From an uncultured Hoeflea sp. (GTDB taxonomy: Bacteria; Pseudomonadota; Alphaproteobacteria; Rhizobiales; Rhizobiaceae): 64,000 nucleotides of DNA. This document shows, in pieces, positions 30,627 through 40,927 of the stretch; the stretch's first letter is position 1; each line of letters opens with the position of its first letter. The notes under the pieces were generated by a model, which had not been told where the DNA came from, did not search any database, and saw nothing but the letters and a program-made list of their open reading frames with translations. The stretch is from assembly GCF_947501405.1 (NCBI RefSeq), contig NZ_CANMVK010000005.1, positions 62,001-126,000 of the forward strand, written 5' to 3'. Made by a program: the position numbers and the translations under genes.

Positions 30627-31505
30627 ATGCCTTCACTTAAGGATCTGAAAAACCGGATCGCCTCCGTCAAGGCGACGCAGAAGATCACCAAGGCGATGCA
30701 GATGGTCGCCGCGGCGAAGCTTCGGCGCGCCCAGGAGGCGGCCGAGGCCGCCCGGCCCTATTCGCAGCGCATGGCGGCGGTGATGGCGAACATCGCCGAA
30801 GCGGTGGGCGGTGGTGATGATGCCCCGCGGCTGATGACCGGTACCGGCAGCGACGACACCCATCTTCTGGTGGTCTGCACTGCTGAACGCGGCCTTTGCG
30901 GCGGCTTCAACAGCCAGATCGCGCGGTTTGCACGTGAACATGTGCGCCGGCTGCAGTCTGACGGCAAGACCGTCAAGATCATCTGCGTGGGCAAGAAGGG
31001 CTATGACATTCTGCGCCGCGAATTTGCGTCGCTGATCATCGAGCGGATCGATTTCCGCGAGGTCAAGCAGATGAGCTTCGCCCAGGCTGAAACGGTCGCC
31101 GGCAAGGTGACGGACCTGTTCAACGAAGGCGGGTTCGACGTCTGCACGCTGTTTTACTCCGAGTTCAAGTCGGTGATCAGCCAGGTGCCGACCGCGCAAC
31201 AGCTGATTCCGGCCTCTGCCGCGACCAGCGAAGATGATGCGGGCGCGGCTGCGGTCTATGATTACGAACCTGGTGCGACCGAAATTCTCGAGGATCTGCT
31301 GCCGCGTTCGATCAAGGTGCAGATCTTCAGGGCTCTGCTCGAAAATGTTGCTGGCGAGATGGGTGCGAAGATGTCCGCAATGGACAACGCCACCCGCAAT
31401 GCTGGCGAGATGATCGACAAGCTGTCGATGAGCTACAACCGTCAGCGGCAGGCCCAGATCACCAAAGAACTCATTGAAATCATCTCCGGCGCGGAAGCGC
31501 TCTAA
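30627..31505 (+). CDS. atpG: F1 ATP synthase gamma subunit
   Basis: 292 residues. The N-terminal rotor helix reads [20 protein letters not shown] and the C-terminal helix [33 protein letters not shown]; the two form the coiled-coil shaft that rotates inside alpha3beta3. GLCGGFNS is the conserved central loop. A ribosome site lies in GAGGACGGATAACGG. AtpD starts 25 bases later. Confidence 0.97.
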   Translation: MPSLKDLKNRIASVKATQKITKAMQMVAAAKLRRAQEAAEAARPYSQRMAAVMANIAEAVGGGDDAPRLMTGTGSDDTHLLVVCTAERGLCGGFNSQIARFAREHVRRLQSDGKTVKIICVGKKGYDILRREFASLIIERIDFREVKQMSFAQAETVAGKVTDLFNEGGFDVCTLFYSEFKSVISQVPTAQQLIPASAATSEDDAGAAAVYDYEPGATEILEDLLPRSIKVQIFRALLENVAGEMGAKMSAMDNATRNAGEMIDKLSMSYNRQRQAQITKELIEIISGAEAL

Positions 31506-31524
31506 GGAACCGACAAGAGGGTAA

Positions 31525-33048
<1,524 letters not shown>

Positions 33049-33151
33049 TCCAATCCCGGACCGCGCCGGTCCCGGTGATTGGCGCGGACATCTGTCCTGC
33101 CGGGCAAGACCCGGCTAGACGAACATCTGGCAATGCGAAAAAGTGAACGTC

Positions 33152-33559
33152 ATGGCTGACAGCTTCAATTTCGAACTCGTATCCCCGGAGCGGCTGCTGC
33201 TTTCGGCAACCGTAACCGAAGTGGTTATTCCGGGAACGGATGGCGAAATGACCGTGATGGCGCACCATGCGCCGACGATGACGACCATCAAACCAGGCGT
33301 TGTGACCGTTCAGACTTCGGAAGGTCAGGCTGATCGCTTCGTCGTGTTTGGTGGATTTGCCGATATCTTGCCCGACGGCTGCACATTGCTGGCCGAATCA
33401 GCCGTTTCAGTGGCTGACATCGACCGGGACGATCTGGCTCAGCGCCTGCAGGATGCGAAGGAAGACCTGGCTGACGCGACTTCGGATTCGGACAAGCAGA
33501 AAGCGCAGGAATATCTCGATCAGTTGACCACGCTCAACAACGCGATCATGGCTGCCTGA
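33152..33559 (+). CDS. atpC: F1 ATP synthase epsilon subunit
   Basis: 135 residues from ATG 33152 (MADSFNFELVSPERLLL), three codons inside the longest frame. The N-terminal beta-sandwich includes EVVIPGTDGEMTVMAHHAP and the C-terminal helix pair is shorter than in E. coli. Epsilon sits at the foot of gamma and can inhibit ATP hydrolysis; in alphaproteobacteria this inhibition is usually weak because another protein does it. It ends the operon, just before an intrinsic terminator at 33592. Confidence 0.95.
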   Translation: MADSFNFELVSPERLLLSATVTEVVIPGTDGEMTVMAHHAPTMTTIKPGVVTVQTSEGQADRFVVFGGFADILPDGCTLLAESAVSVADIDRDDLAQRLQDAKEDLADATSDSDKQKAQEYLDQLTTLNNAIMAA

Positions 33560-33591
33560 CCGGATACCCGGGAGTAGATACGAAAACAACG

Positions 33592-33617
33592 AAAGCGGCT
33601 GGATGGCCGCTTTTTTT
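33592..33617 (+). terminator. Rho-independent terminator of the atp operon
   Basis: AAAGCGGC (33592-33599) and GCCGCTTT (33606-33613) form an 8-bp stem with a six-base loop, and seven T residues begin inside the stem at 33611. It lies 32 bases after the atpC stop codon, on the correct strand. Confidence 0.85.
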
Positions 33618-33676
33618 ATGCCTTCGGGCCCGCCCCACGCATCTGCACTGGAGTTGGCAATCAAGGAAAAGCTCCG

Positions 33677-34222
33677 TCAGTGCCCGGCGGATTTGGGAAG
33701 TGTGGCCCGGACCACGGCCTCGTAGCTTTCGGGAAAGGTGAGGGGACCTGCCCAGCCTTCAAGCGCCCCGGCGACGAGTTCCAGCGCGAGCAGCCGCGGG
33801 CCCTGCCAGGGGGAAATCGCAGGGTCGGCCAACCCTGATTTGAACCCGAAGCGGCAATAATAGTCCGGCTGTCCGATGACGAAGACCGACCGCCAGCCAT
33901 CGTCGCGGGAGCGGGCGAGCGCGCGGCGGACCAGCTCGGTGCCGATCTGCATGTCACGCCATGACGGCAGGATCGCCAGCGGCGCCAGCGCCAGCGCCCG
34001 ATCGGGCCCTTCAACGCGGGTCAGGAGCACGTGGCCGACAAGCCTGTCGTCGCTCAGCGCGACATGAGACAACGTATCGACCGGCGCGGCGAAAAGGGCC
34101 GGTGAAAGGCCCGCGCCGGCGCTGGAATAGCTTTCCGCCTCCACCTCGGCGATGGCGTCGAGATCGCTCTCCTGACCTTCTCGAAAAAGGATACGACCCG
34201 CCACGCCGCGCAGCTCAGACAT
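33677..34222 (-). CDS. GNAT N-acetyltransferase, YhbS-like
   Basis: 181 residues with a GNAT fold. ALAPLAILPSWRDMQIGTELVRRAL carries the acetyl-CoA pyrophosphate loop (here Met-Gln-Ile-Gly-Thr in place of the usual R/Q-x-x-G-x-G/A) and FVIGQPDYYCRFGF is the YhbS-type signature. Substrate unknown; such proteins acetylate amines of small molecules or proteins. The start codon overlaps the end of the racemase gene by 8 bases on the same strand, so the two are in one operon with rppH upstream. The gene ends 60 bases before the atp terminator on the other strand. Confidence 0.85.
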   Translation of the reverse strand: MSELRGVAGRILFREGQESDLDAIAEVEAESYSSAGAGLSPALFAAPVDTLSHVALSDDRLVGHVLLTRVEGPDRALALAPLAILPSWRDMQIGTELVRRALARSRDDGWRSVFVIGQPDYYCRFGFKSGLADPAISPWQGPRLLALELVAGALEGWAGPLTFPESYEAVVRATLPKSAGH

Positions 34223-34922
34223 GGTTCAAATCCTTCATGGAGCGCTGCACCGCAGCTCGCACATGCAAGCGGGTGGTGTCGTAAACCGGGATAATATCGT
34301 GATCGGGCGGCACGATCATGGTGATTTCGGAACACGCCAGAACCAGCGCCTGAGCACCGCGTTCATGCAGGCGACCAATCAAATTTGCGACGTAGATACG
34401 TGATTCGGTGCGCACCACGCCGTGGCTGAGTTCCTCATAGATGATCCGGTTTACCTCGGCGCGCTCTTCGTACTCAGGCGTGATCACCTCGATTCCGTAG
34501 CGGTTGGCCAGCAACTCCGGATAGAACTGGCTTTCCATCGTATAGCGGGTACCCAGCATCGCCACCTTTTCAAAACCGTCCTTGCGGATTTCAAAGCCGG
34601 TCGGATCGGCGATATGAAGCAGTTCAAGGCCCGAAAAGGAGCGGACGTGATCGGCAATCTGATGCATGGTGTTGCTGGCCATGACGATGAAATCGGCGCC
34701 GCCGGCCTGCAGGCTGCGGCCGGCCTGGCCGAGGATACGGCCGATCTCGTCCCAGTCGTCGCGGCGGCGGCAGAGGTCGATCTCGTTAAAATCCACGGAA
34801 TGCATCAACAGCCGGGCGGCGTGATTGTGGCCGCGCTCACGCCTGACCATCTCGTTGATCATGCGGTAATAGGTGGCCGAGGTTTCCCAGCTCATGCCAC
34901 CCAGCAGTCCGATCAGCTTCAT
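34215..34922 (-). CDS. Aspartate/glutamate racemase family protein (YgeA-like)
   Basis: 235 residues, starting [19 protein letters not shown]. The family is cofactor-independent and uses two active-site thiols. The second is present (LACSEITM, near 200), but where the classical racemases read CNT the sequence is MASNTMH, with Ser at the first position. E. coli YgeA, an L-Asp/L-Glu-specific member, also lacks this cysteine and has Thr there, so an asymmetric Ser/Cys active site is plausible. It may act on acidic amino acids from L to D. Its start overlaps the rppH stop (ATGA), so the two are translationally coupled. Confidence 0.85.
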   Translation of the reverse strand: MKLIGLLGGMSWETSATYYRMINEMVRRERGHNHAARLLMHSVDFNEIDLCRRRDDWDEIGRILGQAGRSLQAGGADFIVMASNTMHQIADHVRSFSGLELLHIADPTGFEIRKDGFEKVAMLGTRYTMESQFYPELLANRYGIEVITPEYEERAEVNRIIYEELSHGVVRTESRIYVANLIGRLHERGAQALVLACSEITMIVPPDHDIIPVYDTTRLHVRAAVQRSMKDLNHV

Positions 34923-35449
34923 TTACGGACCCCGTCAAGGTGGGAGAAGGCGGCCACGACCTGCTCATAGGCATTGCGCTTGAATGGCACAATCAGGTCC
35001 GGAAGACTGGCCATCGGCTTCCACTCCCATGCGTCAAATTCGGGCTGATTTGCGTCCGGCGGCGGGTTGATGCGGATTTCCTCTTCATCGCCGTTAAACC
35101 GCATGGCGAACCAGCGTTGCCGTTGTCCGCGATACTTGCCCTTGAGACCGATGCCCATCAGATGTGCGGGGAGATCGTAATCGATCCAGTCGGGCGCTTC
35201 GGCGAGCGGTTCGACCGAGGTGATCCCGGTCTCCTCATAGAGTTCCCGGTAGGCCGCCTTCAACGGATCCTCATTGGCGTCGATGCCGCCCTGGGGCATC
35301 TGCCAAAGCTGCGGAGAGCCGTCGGATTCGGTGTTGCCTTCTGACATCCGCCGGCCGGCCCAGACCAAACCTTCCGCATTGAGCACCATAATGCCGACGC
35401 ACAATCTGTAGGGCAGATCGGCCGCGGCCTGTGCTTGTTTTTTCCCCAT
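34919..35449 (-). CDS. rppH: RNA pyrophosphohydrolase RppH
   Basis: 176 residues from ATG 35449 ([24 protein letters not shown]), chosen over a longer frame that overlaps the deacetylase gene. The Nudix box is [23 protein letters not shown], with the Glu residues binding magnesium; QMPQGGID precedes it. RppH removes pyrophosphate from the 5' end of mRNA, or diadenosine polyphosphate in the related IalA enzymes, starting RNA decay. The gene follows the divergent deacetylase and runs into the racemase by a 4-base overlap. Confidence 0.95.
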   Translation of the reverse strand: MGKKQAQAAADLPYRLCVGIMVLNAEGLVWAGRRMSEGNTESDGSPQLWQMPQGGIDANEDPLKAAYRELYEETGITSVEPLAEAPDWIDYDLPAHLMGIGLKGKYRGQRQRWFAMRFNGDEEEIRINPPPDANQPEFDAWEWKPMASLPDLIVPFKRNAYEQVVAAFSHLDGVRK

Positions 35450-35462
35450 GCCGCTTCCTGCT

Positions 35463-36710
35463 TCACCTTTCCGGATCTTCCGCCACCGCGGAGGCCGAGA
35501 CAATTTCAATGCCGCGCGCCTTGGCCTCCTCGGCCCAGGTGGCGATAGCGTCGACACTGACGTCGAAGGCGGAGGCGACGCCGACAGCTGCGCCGTTGCG
35601 CCGGGCCGTTCGCTCCAGATCATCGAGCTTGGAGAGAATGTATCCGCGCTCTTGCTTGGCGTCGAGAACCATATCCGATGCGGCGAAGGGAATCGCCAGG
35701 GTTTTGGCAAAACGGTCGGTCAGCGAGCGCGCCGAGGTGCCGTCATCCACAAACATCAGCCCGCGCCCGGCAAGATCGCGCATCACCGGCTCGAGCGCCG
35801 TCGGGTCTGACAGAAAGCGCCCGCCCATGAAATTGGTGATTCCAGTGTAATTGGTGATCCGCGCCATGGCTTTGTGGAGCGCGTGAAGGTTGGCCTCGGC
35901 TCCCGCTCCGATGGTCAGTGTGCCGGGTCCGGGATCGTTTGCCGGATAATCAAATGGTTCAAATGGCACCTGCAACAATATTTCATGTCCCTGCCGGCGG
36001 GCTTCCTGCATCCAGCGTTGCAGGCTGTTGCCGTTGGCGGCGAAGGCCAGGGTGATCTCCTCGGGCAAGATTGCGATGGCGCGCTGGGTTCCGGTCTGGC
36101 TCAAACCCAAGCCGCCGACGATGATCGTTACGCGGGCGCCGCGGGCGCCGGACCAGGGCCGGGCATAGATATCAAAGGCCCGTTCGCCGTTGACGCCGCG
36201 AACAGGCAGTCTCCCGGCGTCGGTCGTCTCGACAACCGCCGGGTCCGGCAGATGCGCCAGCCGCGGGTCTTGGCCAACACGGCCGGGCGGGGTCAGCAAC
36301 ACCGGACGGTTGTTGGGCCGGGTGATCGGGGTGATCTTGTTGATTTCACCGCCCTCGCCATCGGGCGTTGCGGTGATGACAGCGCCGGATTCGCCATGCT
36401 GGTTCAATAGGCCGCCTGGCACAGCCGGATCCGGCCCCAGAACGCTGGTCTCCAAACCTGGATCAGCTATCGCAGCGCCGCTGCTTTCCGACGGCGCAGT
36501 GGGCGTCTCTTCCGGCTGGAGCGCTGCGGAGACTGACGGAGACTGGTCAATCCGTGCGCCGGACAGTGCCACCCAACCCGCACCGCCGGCGATTGCCGCA
36601 ATGACCAGCACTGCCGTCGCCGCGGGGATCCAGGACGCCTTGGTACGGGCGCGCTGCCCCCGCGCCGGGGCGCGGTTTTGTCCCAGCGGTCTGTGAATGT
36701 CATTGCCCAC
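35463..36710 (-). CDS. Divergent polysaccharide deacetylase, membrane-anchored
   Basis: 415 residues from a GTG at 36710 ([14 protein letters not shown]), which matches the usual beginning; the ATG 14 codons upstream would overlap the region before ctpA and adds unlike residues. One membrane segment ([25 protein letters not shown]) anchors it, a Pro/Glu-rich linker follows, and from about residue 190 the divergent polysaccharide deacetylase domain reads [14 protein letters not shown], then [17 protein letters not shown] and [17 protein letters not shown]. The family lies next to ctpA and envC in many alphaproteobacteria and probably helps septal peptidoglycan turnover; the enzymatic activity is not proven. 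Adjacent to ctpA on the same strand. Confidence 0.85.
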   Translation of the reverse strand: MGNDIHRPLGQNRAPARGQRARTKASWIPAATAVLVIAAIAGGAGWVALSGARIDQSPSVSAALQPEETPTAPSESSGAAIADPGLETSVLGPDPAVPGGLLNQHGESGAVITATPDGEGGEINKITPITRPNNRPVLLTPPGRVGQDPRLAHLPDPAVVETTDAGRLPVRGVNGERAFDIYARPWSGARGARVTIIVGGLGLSQTGTQRAIAILPEEITLAFAANGNSLQRWMQEARRQGHEILLQVPFEPFDYPANDPGPGTLTIGAGAEANLHALHKAMARITNYTGITNFMGGRFLSDPTALEPVMRDLAGRGLMFVDDGTSARSLTDRFAKTLAIPFAASDMVLDAKQERGYILSKLDDLERTARRNGAAVGVASAFDVSVDAIATWAEEAKARGIEIVSASAVAEDPER

Positions 36711-36788
36711 GATAGTGCGTCCGAATCCTTTTACGGTTCGGCATTGAATCACCCCGGCGTGATGCTTTCAAGCCAGTGTGGCGACCGC

Positions 36789-38111
36789 TCAGTTTTCGAC
36801 GGCCGCCTGATCGGGGCTCGGCGGGAAGGCCGGGTCGGTCTTAACGCCGCGCAACAGGTCCAGAGAGTGCCCGAGCTGGACATCGTCTTCGGGATCCGGC
36901 GGGACATAGGCGATCGAACCGGAGCCTTCGTCATCCTCGTTCTCGCCCTGGATGTGGCCGCGCAGTTCGCTTTCGCCCGACGGCCGCACCCGGCCACGCA
37001 ATTCCTCGGGGACTGGCTGTTCGATACGGATATCCGGCTTGATGCCGGTGCCCTGGATCGAGGTGCCCGACGGCGTGTAGTAAAGCGCCGTCGTAAGCCG
37101 CAGCGCGGTCGAGGTATCGAGCGGGATGATGGTCTGCACCGATCCCTTGCCGAAGGAGCGGGTGCCAAGAATGGTGGCGCGGCGATGATCCTGCAGCGCG
37201 CCGGCAACGATTTCCGACGCCGAGGCGGAGCCGCCATTGATCATCACGATCACCGGCTTGCCGCCGGTCAGGTCGCCCGGCCGGGAATTGAAGCGGCGGG
37301 TTTCCTCAGGATTGCGGCCGCGGGTGGAAACGATCTCGCCGCGATCCAGGAAGGCGTCGGATACGCTGATCGCCTGATCGAGCAACCCGCCCGGATTGAG
37401 CCTCAGATCGAGCACGAAGCCCTTGAGCTTGTCCTCGCCGACCTCCTCGGTGATGGTTTCAATCGCGTCGGAGAGGTCGTCATAGGTCTTCTCCGTGAAG
37501 GAAATCACCCGCAGATAGCCGACATCCTCCTCGACCCGGAAGCGTACTGCCTTGACCGCGATGATGTCGCGGACAACCTTGATCTTGATCGGCTGATCGG
37601 CGCCCTCTCGCAGGATCGTCAGCTCGATCGCGGTGTTGACCGGGCCGCGCATCTTGTCGACGGCCTCGCCCAGCGACAGGCCGCGCACCGGCTCGCCGTC
37701 AATTTCGGAGATAAAATCGCCGGCCAGAACGCCGGCGCGAGCCGCCGGGGTCTCGTCGATCGGCGTGATCACCTTGACCAGTTCGTCTTCCATGGTGACT
37801 TCAATGCCAAGCCCGCCGAACTCACCGCGGGTCTGGGTGCGCATGTCGTCGGCGGCTTTCTGGTTGAGATAGCTCGAATGCGGATCAAGCGAGGTCAGCA
37901 TGCCGTCAATGGCGCTTTCGATCAGCTTGTCTTCGGCGGGCGGGGTTACGTATTGAGCGCGTACGCGTTCGAAGACGTTGCCGAAAATGGCCAGCTGGCG
38001 ATAGGTCGCCGTGCCCGCCGCCTCGGCGGTGCCGCCGAAGGAATTGATCGCGCTTACCGCTGTCGCACCCATGAGGGCGCCGACCGCCAGAAGTGTCACC
38101 TTACGTATCAT
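36789..38111 (-). CDS. ctpA: C-terminal processing protease CtpA (S41 family)
   Basis: 440 residues from ATG 38111 (MIRKVTLLAVGALMG). The signal/anchor is followed by an N-terminal helical part, a PDZ domain (GLGIEVTMEDELVKVITPIDETPAARAG) and the S41 core with the catalytic Ser/Lys dyad in GGSASASEIVAGAL and RSFGKGSVQT. It trims periplasmic or lipoprotein substrates and, in E. coli-like systems, degrades peptidoglycan hydrolases with an adaptor. The start overlaps the stop codon of the envC-like gene by 11 bases, so the two are coupled; control of a murein hydrolase activator by a protease fits this pairing. Confidence 0.95.
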   Translation of the reverse strand: MIRKVTLLAVGALMGATAVSAINSFGGTAEAAGTATYRQLAIFGNVFERVRAQYVTPPAEDKLIESAIDGMLTSLDPHSSYLNQKAADDMRTQTRGEFGGLGIEVTMEDELVKVITPIDETPAARAGVLAGDFISEIDGEPVRGLSLGEAVDKMRGPVNTAIELTILREGADQPIKIKVVRDIIAVKAVRFRVEEDVGYLRVISFTEKTYDDLSDAIETITEEVGEDKLKGFVLDLRLNPGGLLDQAISVSDAFLDRGEIVSTRGRNPEETRRFNSRPGDLTGGKPVIVMINGGSASASEIVAGALQDHRRATILGTRSFGKGSVQTIIPLDTSTALRLTTALYYTPSGTSIQGTGIKPDIRIEQPVPEELRGRVRPSGESELRGHIQGENEDDEGSGSIAYVPPDPEDDVQLGHSLDLLRGVKTDPAFPPSPDQAAVEN

Positions 38112-39603
38112 TGCTTGCCTCTCTGGAAGAGATCTCGTCTTTCCACCATTCGCGTGGATCGACGGGTTGACCGTCTTTTCTGAACTCAATGTAGAGCGTC
38201 GGGCGCTCGGAGACCAGCGTCAAAGCCGCCGAGCCTGCAAATCTTGTCTTGCCCATGGCCGCCAGCGGTTCGCCTGAAAGCACGAACTGGCCGGGGCCGA
38301 CCCTGATGTCCTCCATTCCGGCCAGCACCACATGGTGATTGTCGCCGGTGTCGAGAATAACCACCTGCCCGTAGCTGCGGAACGGCCCGGCGTGAACCAC
38401 CCAACCATCGGCGGGCGCACGAACCACGGCATCCTGTCCGGTGGCGATGATCTCGCCGGTCAATCCGTGGCCGGCGCCGTCATCCTCACCGAACCGGCGG
38501 ACCGGATCGCCCTGCACGGGCCTGACGAGGGTTCCGGTCAACTTGGAGAAAGCATATGCCGGGGCAATGCGGTTTTTGTCGGGCAAGGCGGCCGCGGCAT
38601 AGGCGCGCGCGCGCTCGAGTTGCTCGGCCAGGCGGCGTTGCCGCTCCTCTTCGGCGCGCCGTGCGGCTTCGGCGGCCTGTTCGAGCTGATCGATTTCGGT
38701 GGCCAGGGTGGCGATAACCGCCTCGAGCTCCGCCGAACGCACCGACAGCGCTTCGGCACGCTGGCGCTCGCGATCCAGACGCCGCCGGCTTTCGGCTTCC
38801 AGAGCGCTTTTTTCCGACGCCAGTTCAGCGAGCCTGCGTTCCTCGGCCTCGTTTTCTTCCAGTGCCTTGGCAAGCGCGCCGCGTTCCAGGGCAATCGCTT
38901 GCCGCAGAGCTGCCAGTTCCTTGAGATCGGCGGCCAGTGCCTCAGTCTCCGCGCGGATTTCAGGCACCACCGCGCCCAGCAAAATGGCACTGCGAACCGA
39001 GGACAACGCGTCTTCCGGACTGACGAGCAGGGCGGGTGGCGGATCGCGGCCGATGCGCTGCAAGGCGCCCAGCACTTCGGCCAGCACCGCGCGCCGCGAA
39101 ATCAGGGAAAGGCGGACAGCCTCCTGGCGCTCGGACAGACCCGCCATTGATGCTTCTCCCGCGGCGATTCGCTCGTCGAGTTCGGCGCGGCGGGCGGCAG
39201 TCTGTTCAATCTTCTCGTCGAGCTCGCGTTGGTCGTCACGCAGGGCCGCGATATCCTGATCGAGCGCTGCAAGCGCCCGTTCGGCTGCGGCGGACTGCTC
39301 GGCCAGACTGCGGAGTTCGAGATTGCTGGTTTGCTTTTGCTGCTCCAGCTCGCTTGCGACGCCCGGTTCACTGGGGTCCGGCGGCTCGCTCGGATCGGTG
39401 GCGAGCGCAGGCGCTGCCTGGAACAACCACACTACGCCAAGCAGGATCAGGATATTGCGCAGGCCGGTACCCCCGCACCGGTTGCCAGTACGACCGACCG
39501 GAAACCGGGAGCGAGCGGACGCGCCCCGGTTAGGCCGCGGGCTGGGCCCGAAGTCTTCGCCGGGGGCGGATCCTGACACTCGGACTGGCGCTGGGAGGTT
39601 CAT
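38101..39603 (-). CDS. EnvC-like murein hydrolase activator (degenerate LytM)
   Basis: 500 residues. A short N-terminal stretch (possible signal at LRNILILLGVVWLFQAAPALA, about 48-68) leads to a long coiled coil (about 80-330; repeated ELEQQK, RELDEKIEQT, EENEAEERRLAEL) and a C-terminal LytM/M23 fold. The domain lacks the usual zinc ligands: GHGLTGEIIATG and HHVVLAGMEDIRV stand where active peptidases show H-x-G-x-D and Y-x-H-x. In E. coli EnvC is likewise inactive and instead switches on amidases AmiA/B at the septum. The true start may be further in, because the first 45 residues are Arg/Gly-rich and unlike a signal. CtpA overlaps its 3' end. Confidence 0.88.
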   Translation of the reverse strand: MNLPAPVRVSGSAPGEDFGPSPRPNRGASARSRFPVGRTGNRCGGTGLRNILILLGVVWLFQAAPALATDPSEPPDPSEPGVASELEQQKQTSNLELRSLAEQSAAAERALAALDQDIAALRDDQRELDEKIEQTAARRAELDERIAAGEASMAGLSERQEAVRLSLISRRAVLAEVLGALQRIGRDPPPALLVSPEDALSSVRSAILLGAVVPEIRAETEALAADLKELAALRQAIALERGALAKALEENEAEERRLAELASEKSALEAESRRRLDRERQRAEALSVRSAELEAVIATLATEIDQLEQAAEAARRAEEERQRRLAEQLERARAYAAAALPDKNRIAPAYAFSKLTGTLVRPVQGDPVRRFGEDDGAGHGLTGEIIATGQDAVVRAPADGWVVHAGPFRSYGQVVILDTGDNHHVVLAGMEDIRVGPGQFVLSGEPLAAMGKTRFAGSAALTLVSERPTLYIEFRKDGQPVDPREWWKDEISSREASNDT

Positions 39604-39701
39604 CGCTCGACCATAGCAAAGGCGCTGTTAATTCTCCATGAACCATAGGGCACCTGAGGATCACATCTTTGCGACCCTTGGGTGATGGCGTATGGCGGGC
39701 C

Positions 39702-40184
39702 TTAAGCGCGATGATAGGGATGACCCGAAAGGATGGTGACGGCCCGATAGAGCTGCTCGGCGGCCATGATGCGCACCAGTTGATGGGGCCAGGTCATCCG
39801 GCCAAAGCAGATCGTGGCATCGGCGCGCGATTGCAGGGCGGGATCGAGCCCGTCCGGCCCGCCGATCGCCAGGACCAGATCGCGGCGGCCGTCATCGCGG
39901 AAGCGGGCGAGCGTTGCTGCGAATGCCGGAGAGTCGATCATCTTTCCGCGTTCATCGAGCAGGATCAGTGCTGCGCCATCGCTCAGATGCCGTTCGAGCT
40001 GCGCGGCCTCTTCGTGTTTGCGCACTTCATGCGTTGCCGCCCGGCTCTCGGGCACTTCGATCACCCGTGTGAAATCGAGCCCCAGGGCGCTGCCGGATTT
40101 GGTGAAGCGTTCCAGATAGCGCTTGGAAAGCTCGCTCTCGGGACCGGATTTAAGCCGTCCGACGGCAAACAGGGTAATCCGCAT
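39702..40184 (-). CDS. rlmH: 23S rRNA (pseudouridine1915-N3)-methyltransferase RlmH
   Basis: 160 residues from ATG 40184 (MRITLFAVGRLKSGPE); the frame extends upstream by 25 unrelated codons. The SPOUT trefoil knot is visible in LILLDERGKMIDSPAFAATL, LVLAIGGPDGLDPAL and the C-terminal VRIMAAEQLYRAVTILSGHPYHR. It methylates pseudouridine 1915 in helix 69 of the ribosome, using S-adenosylmethionine. It stands between rsfS (upstream) and envC (downstream) on the same strand, the typical nadD-rsfS-rlmH order. A 236-base gap separates it from rsfS. Confidence 0.95.
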   Translation of the reverse strand: MRITLFAVGRLKSGPESELSKRYLERFTKSGSALGLDFTRVIEVPESRAATHEVRKHEEAAQLERHLSDGAALILLDERGKMIDSPAFAATLARFRDDGRRDLVLAIGGPDGLDPALQSRADATICFGRMTWPHQLVRIMAAEQLYRAVTILSGHPYHRA

Positions 40185-40420
40185 GCTGCTCCCCGGCGCT
40201 CCAATCGATGAATTGAGATGAGCATCAATTTGCTGCGTGAAACGCACAAGGTGGTTCAACGCCGCCGGAGCAGAATTCTGCCGGGCGGTGAGGGGTTTCT
40301 GAGCGGCCCATCGGCCTGCCCGCTGGCCAGGCTTTTGCCAATCGGAACAGTTCAGGGCAGGTCTCGCAGCCCGTGCGCACGATCAAGGCGCCACCTGCGC
40401 TGCCTGGGACGGGCAGCGCT

Positions 40421-40834
40421 TCAGTGCAGTTTTTCGTCCTCGATCTCCGGTGTCTGCCACATCTTTTCGATGTTGTAGAATTCGCGGATTTCGGGCCGGA
40501 AAACATGGATGATGACATCGCCGGCATCGATCAGCACCCAGTCGCCGGTCGCCAGACCCTCGACCCGTGGCGCGCCGAAGCCGGCGTCCTTGAGCTCGCT
40601 GATCAGACGATCGCAGACAGCGGCGACATGGCGGTTGGAGCGGCCTGAGGCCACGACCATGTGGTCGGCAAGCGCCGACTTTCCCGCGATATCGATGAAA
40701 ACGGTGTCTTCCGCCTTGGAGTCCGCAAGGCTGTCGCGGACCAGTTGAAGCTGGCGCAGAGCGGCCCTTTCGCCGCTGCCCGCCGCTTGAGAGAAACCGC
40801 CTGCGGCGTTTCCCTTTTCGTGTGCTGTTCTCAG
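40421..40834 (-). CDS. rsfS: Ribosome silencing factor RsfS, probable CTG start
   Basis: About 137 residues if it begins at the CTG 40832-40834. The RsfS fold runs from LQLVRDSLADSKAEDTVFIDI through GKSALADHMVVASGRSNRHV to GDWVLIDAGDVIIHVFRPEIREFYNIEKMW, so the domain starts well before the first in-frame ATG (40658-40660). Between the in-frame stop at 40853 and that ATG there is no ATG, GTG or TTG. The CTG is preceded by AAGGAACTACC, a good ribosome site 6-7 bases away, giving LRTAHEKGNAAGG as the beginning. RsfS binds L14 and keeps subunits apart during starvation. It lies downstream of nadD. Confidence 0.85.
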   Translation of the reverse strand: MRTAHEKGNAAGGFSQAAGSGERAALRQLQLVRDSLADSKAEDTVFIDIAGKSALADHMVVASGRSNRHVAAVCDRLISELKDAGFGAPRVEGLATGDWVLIDAGDVIIHVFRPEIREFYNIEKMWQTPEIEDEKLH

Positions 40835-40927
40835 GGTAGTTCCTTTCCTTGTTCAGAACAGTCCAACAGGCGATTCGCGTCTAGAAGCGAACCGCTTAAA
40901 GAAGATAGTCACGGACCCATTGCAATT

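Noticed and set aside
40397-40419. Hairpin GCGCTGCC/GGCAGCGC just after rsfS as terminator
   Set aside because: On the minus strand no T-rich stretch follows the stem; it might protect RNA, but a terminator is not supported.
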